Source: Roseibium litorale | GTDB lineage: Bacteria > Pseudomonadota > Alphaproteobacteria > Rhizobiales > Stappiaceae | Assembly (NCBI RefSeq): GCF_014842915.1 | Contig: NZ_JACYXI010000003.1 | Coordinates: 124,001-188,000, forward strand | Reading direction: 5' to 3' | DNA length: 64,000 bases | Shown here: piece by piece, positions 61,689 through 64,000 of the stretch | Layout: each line of letters begins with the position of its first letter | How positions within the stretch are numbered: the stretch's first letter is position 1 | Notes under the pieces: model-generated | Told to the model about the DNA's origin: nothing | The model's input: the letters and a program-made list of their open reading frames with translations, nothing else | Databases searched by the model: none | Position numbers and translations under genes: made by a program

Positions 61689-63227
61689 ATGCCTTTTGGG
61701 GACCGGTTGAAAGGGGCGTTTTGCTCGATGAAAATCACCAAGGCCACACGACATTACCGCGGCATATTTGAAACCCGGAGCGCGGAGCAGATCCGCGAGC
61801 TGGCCCATACCAAGCGGTTCATGGAACGACTGGCGACCGACCCGGCTTTCCGGCAGGCTCTCGGTGAGAACCTGGACTGTCCCTCAAAGGCATCCGAGGC
61901 CTTCGGTCTGGAGCTGGACCCGGCAGAAGTCCCGACCCTTTGGCGTGTGGACCACCGCAAGTGGCGCCATTCCGAAGAGCGTCACCGGTGGCCCATGGCT
62001 GCGGCCTGGGATGACTATATCAAGGATATGCTCACCCACCGCGACATGATCCGCGATGAGGGCGCAACAGAGCATATTCATCCGAAGTTTGACCGCTGGC
62101 GGCAAAGGCAGATCCGCCGGTCCTACAGCGAACTCGGCGCTTCCGCCCATGCTGTGGTTCACCCCATCGTCGCCTTTGAGCTGAGCGAGGGCTGCACTGT
62201 CGGCTGCTGGTTCTGCGGCCTGTCGGCGGACAAGTTCCGCGGCCATGTTTCTTATGAAGAGAAAGGCGAGCTGTGGAAGGGTGTGGTCAAGGCGATGAAC
62301 GACCGCTTCGACACAGCTGTTCAGACCGGTTTCTGCTACTGGGCAACGGACCCCTGCGACAACCCGGACTATGACCGGTTCATCGAGGACTATTACCACA
62401 TCACCGGCGCGCTTCCGCAAACGACGACGGCGGCGCCGCTGAAGGACGAGGCGCTGACCCGCCGCGTTCTGGCGCTCTTCGACAAGTTCAAGACCGTCAC
62501 CAACCGCTTCTCTGTCCTGAGCGTCCGGCACCTGGACAAGATCCATGCGGCTTTCACACCGGAAGAACTCATGGGTGTGGAACTGGTCCTGCAGAGCAAG
62601 CATTCGCTTTCGGCCAAGGCGCATGCGGGCCGGGCGCGGGAGCGGGTTCAGAAGTTGAGGGAGGCCGGCAAGTCCGAGAAGATTTCTGAGCTGGAAATCG
62701 ATCACACGACCATTGCCTGTGTTTCCGGCTTCCTGGTTTCGATGGTCCGCCAGACCGTGCAGCTCGTTGTTCCGGTGCCGGGCAGCGATAAATATCCGCT
62801 TGGCTATCGTGTGTTCGGCGAGCGCCACTTCGAGGATGCTGCGTCGTTCGGGGCCGCTATCGATGACCTGATTGACACGCACATGATGACAGACATGCCT
62901 GCCAGCTGGCCGGCACGGTTCCGTGCCGATCTCGCTTACGAGCCGGCAAAATATGGCTTCAGGCTTATATCCAGATGCCAGGAGCACACGATCGAGAACC
63001 CCGCTTGCGGCCGGCTAGCAGGAGAGCTCATTGCCGCCGGTAACCTGACCATGGGCGAGGTTGTGTCTGTGCTGTTGGAGGCGGGAACGGGTCTCATGGT
63101 TGCAGCCGAATTCATGGACACGGTCTTCAGCGCCGGTGTGCTTGAGGAATACAGCTCTCAGGCAGAAGCCGACGCGCTACGTGGCGAGCTTCTGGAGGCC
63201 AATCTGGCGGCCATTCCGGCTGAGTGA
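61689..63227 (+). CDS. Radical SAM RiPP maturase, PoyD-type peptide epimerase candidate
   Basis: 512 residues from ATG 61689; ATG 61728 (residue 14) is also possible and starts at MKITKATRHY. The radical SAM cluster motif is Cys169-x3-Cys173-x2-Cys176 in SEGCTVGCWFCGLSADKF, matching the family annotated as RiPP amino-acid epimerases (PoyD, OspD). These abstract an alpha-hydrogen and return one on the opposite face, giving D-residues. No SPASM domain with a Cys-rich tail is obvious; later Cys residues (FCYWATDPCDNP) could donate the hydrogen or bind metal. Residues 43-60 resemble the leader of the precursor. Epimerisation is inferred from family and precursor. Confidence 0.85.
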   Translation: MPFGDRLKGAFCSMKITKATRHYRGIFETRSAEQIRELAHTKRFMERLATDPAFRQALGENLDCPSKASEAFGLELDPAEVPTLWRVDHRKWRHSEERHRWPMAAAWDDYIKDMLTHRDMIRDEGATEHIHPKFDRWRQRQIRRSYSELGASAHAVVHPIVAFELSEGCTVGCWFCGLSADKFRGHVSYEEKGELWKGVVKAMNDRFDTAVQTGFCYWATDPCDNPDYDRFIEDYYHITGALPQTTTAAPLKDEALTRRVLALFDKFKTVTNRFSVLSVRHLDKIHAAFTPEELMGVELVLQSKHSLSAKAHAGRARERVQKLREAGKSEKISELEIDHTTIACVSGFLVSMVRQTVQLVVPVPGSDKYPLGYRVFGERHFEDAASFGAAIDDLIDTHMMTDMPASWPARFRADLAYEPAKYGFRLISRCQEHTIENPACGRLAGELIAAGNLTMGEVVSVLLEAGTGLMVAAEFMDTVFSAGVLEEYSSQAEADALRGELLEANLAAIPAE

Positions 63228-63250
63228 ACATCAGACAGGGCGGTGTCAGC

Positions 63251-64000
63251 ATGATGCCGTCCTGGTCTCATCAGTCCTTGGCAATGGCGGAGAAAAAACG
63301 GGACACGGGGGAGAACGTGACATTCCTTTCGCAGATCCCAGAGGTGGCGGCGGCTCATGCAGGCGTGGATGTTACTGTGACATCTTTGGCTGGCTTCGAA
63401 CCCGTTGCGCATCTCACCTTTCCGGTTCTACGGGAAAAACTCCGCGGAAAAGCGGGGGTTAAGCTGGCCATCGCTCAGGACGGCGGATTTCCCTGTGGCT
63501 TGGCCGTTGGTGTCCCTGGTCCCAATGCGGACTTCGAGCTTGCCTCGCTCTATGTCCTGCCGCTTTACCGCCGCCAAGGCCTCGGGACCCGCTTGCTAAG
63601 GGAGATGGAGCAGGCCTTTGTGGCGGAAGGCTGCCGCACGGGCGCAAGTTACGTCACGGTGAAACCGGAGGATCAGAGCCCTCTGCATTTCCTGCGGTCT
63701 GCCGGTTGGCCGAACCTTCGCGTAACCGGGCTGAACTGCCGGACAACGATTGAAAAGGCGTTCGAGACCTCCTGGCTGGTCAAGGCGCGGTTGCCGGATC
63801 CTTTTGAAGTCATCGCCTGGCAGGAGGTTGACGAGGCGGCGCGGGCGAGGATCTCGGCGGCAATTGGCGGCCTGTCGCCACCGGATCTGAGTCCCTTTGT
63901 GTTCGAAGGGGATGCGCATCTGCCAACCAGCGTAGCCCTGCGGGATAAACGGGACGGCAGGGTCCGGGGCTGGATCATCACTCATCAGATCGGTGCAGAT
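63251..64000 (+). CDS. GNAT acetyltransferase, 3' end beyond the window
   Basis: An open frame of 250 codons runs from ATG 63251 to the last base with no stop. Residues about 93-120, ELASLYVLPLYRRQGLGTRL, are GNAT motif A with the acetyl-CoA loop R-R-x-G-x-G. A second GNAT-like region may begin near residue 190 (WQEVDEAARARIS), suggesting a tandem protein. GTG 63317 with GGGGGAGAAC directly upstream is an alternative start that would drop 22 residues. It follows the radical SAM gene by 23 bases, so it is probably part of the same RiPP operon, as tailoring enzyme or immunity protein. Confidence 0.8.
   Translation, partial: MMPSWSHQSLAMAEKKRDTGENVTFLSQIPEVAAAHAGVDVTVTSLAGFEPVAHLTFPVLREKLRGKAGVKLAIAQDGGFPCGLAVGVPGPNADFELASLYVLPLYRRQGLGTRLLREMEQAFVAEGCRTGASYVTVKPEDQSPLHFLRSAGWPNLRVTGLNCRTTIEKAFETSWLVKARLPDPFEVIAWQEVDEAARARISAAIGGLSPPDLSPFVFEGDAHLPTSVALRDKRDGRVRGWIITHQIGAD

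Noticed and set aside
1-64000. CRISPR array, tRNA, rRNA, insertion sequence or prophage
   Set aside because: No regularly spaced repeats, no cloverleaf or rRNA segments, and no transposase or integrase frame was found on either strand by eye.

Overview
The window reads as chromosome of a GC-rich alphaproteobacterium. NAD-dependent molybdenum formate dehydrogenase (fdsGBA-fdhD-fdsD), several CUT1-type ABC sugar importers, a TRAP transporter and tightly overlapping operons (ATGA, TTGA junctions) fit a marine or soil member of the Hyphomicrobiales (Stappia/Roseibium/Pannonibacter type). The genus is an inference from gene content; no rRNA or tRNA is present to test it. No insertion sequence, phage gene, CRISPR array or tRNA was seen. 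The left edge cuts a LysR gene and the right edge cuts a GNAT gene.

Layout. 1-6.6 kb: the tail of a LysR regulator, then the complete formate dehydrogenase operon. 6.6-12.7 kb (minus strand): ribose operon rbsB-A-C-D-K-R with a large palindromic operator candidate upstream. 12.9-20.4 kb (minus): ridA, RpiR regulator, SDR dehydrogenase, GH20 hexosaminidase, M81 peptidase, MFS sugar transporter, cutC. 20.5-23.7 kb (plus, divergent): NTF2-like protein, second M81 peptidase, DSD1-type PLP enzyme, terminator. 23.7-29.2 kb (minus): a CUT1 ABC importer with a Gfo/Idh/MocA oxidoreductase. 29.6-33.5 kb (plus): GntR regulator, SIS-type glucosamine-6-phosphate deaminase, nagA, ROK kinase. Together 12.9-33.5 kb looks like an amino-sugar utilisation island, possibly for amino sugars linked to D-amino-acid peptides.

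33.5-41.0 kb: an uncharacterised-looking envelope or secondary-metabolite group: sulfatase-like membrane transferase, flippase-like membrane protein, CDP-alcohol phosphatidyltransferase, MDR dehydrogenase, a 6-pyruvoyl-tetrahydropterin-synthase homologue lacking expected active-site residues, GT4 glycosyltransferase, methyltransferase; then a cytochrome b561. 41.4-46.3 kb: FCD-type GntR regulator, TRAP transporter and a DapA-superfamily lyase. 46.4-48.1 kb: MsbA-type exporter. 48.4-59.6 kb: a uronic-acid-glycan locus under a LacI regulator (heparinase II/III lyase, CUT1 ABC importer, GH88/105 unsaturated-uronyl hydrolase, YesL, DUF2264). 59.6-60.9 kb: a DadA/PuuB-type FAD oxidase.

61.2-64.0 kb is the standout. 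A 130-residue precursor with a Nif11/NHLP-like leader, a double-glycine cleavage site and an Ala/Val/Ser/Thr-rich 58-residue core is followed by a radical SAM enzyme resembling the PoyD family of peptide epimerases, then a GNAT protein cut by the window edge. This is a candidate ribosomal peptide (RiPP) pathway that installs D-amino acids. The maturase N-terminus itself carries a segment resembling the precursor leader.
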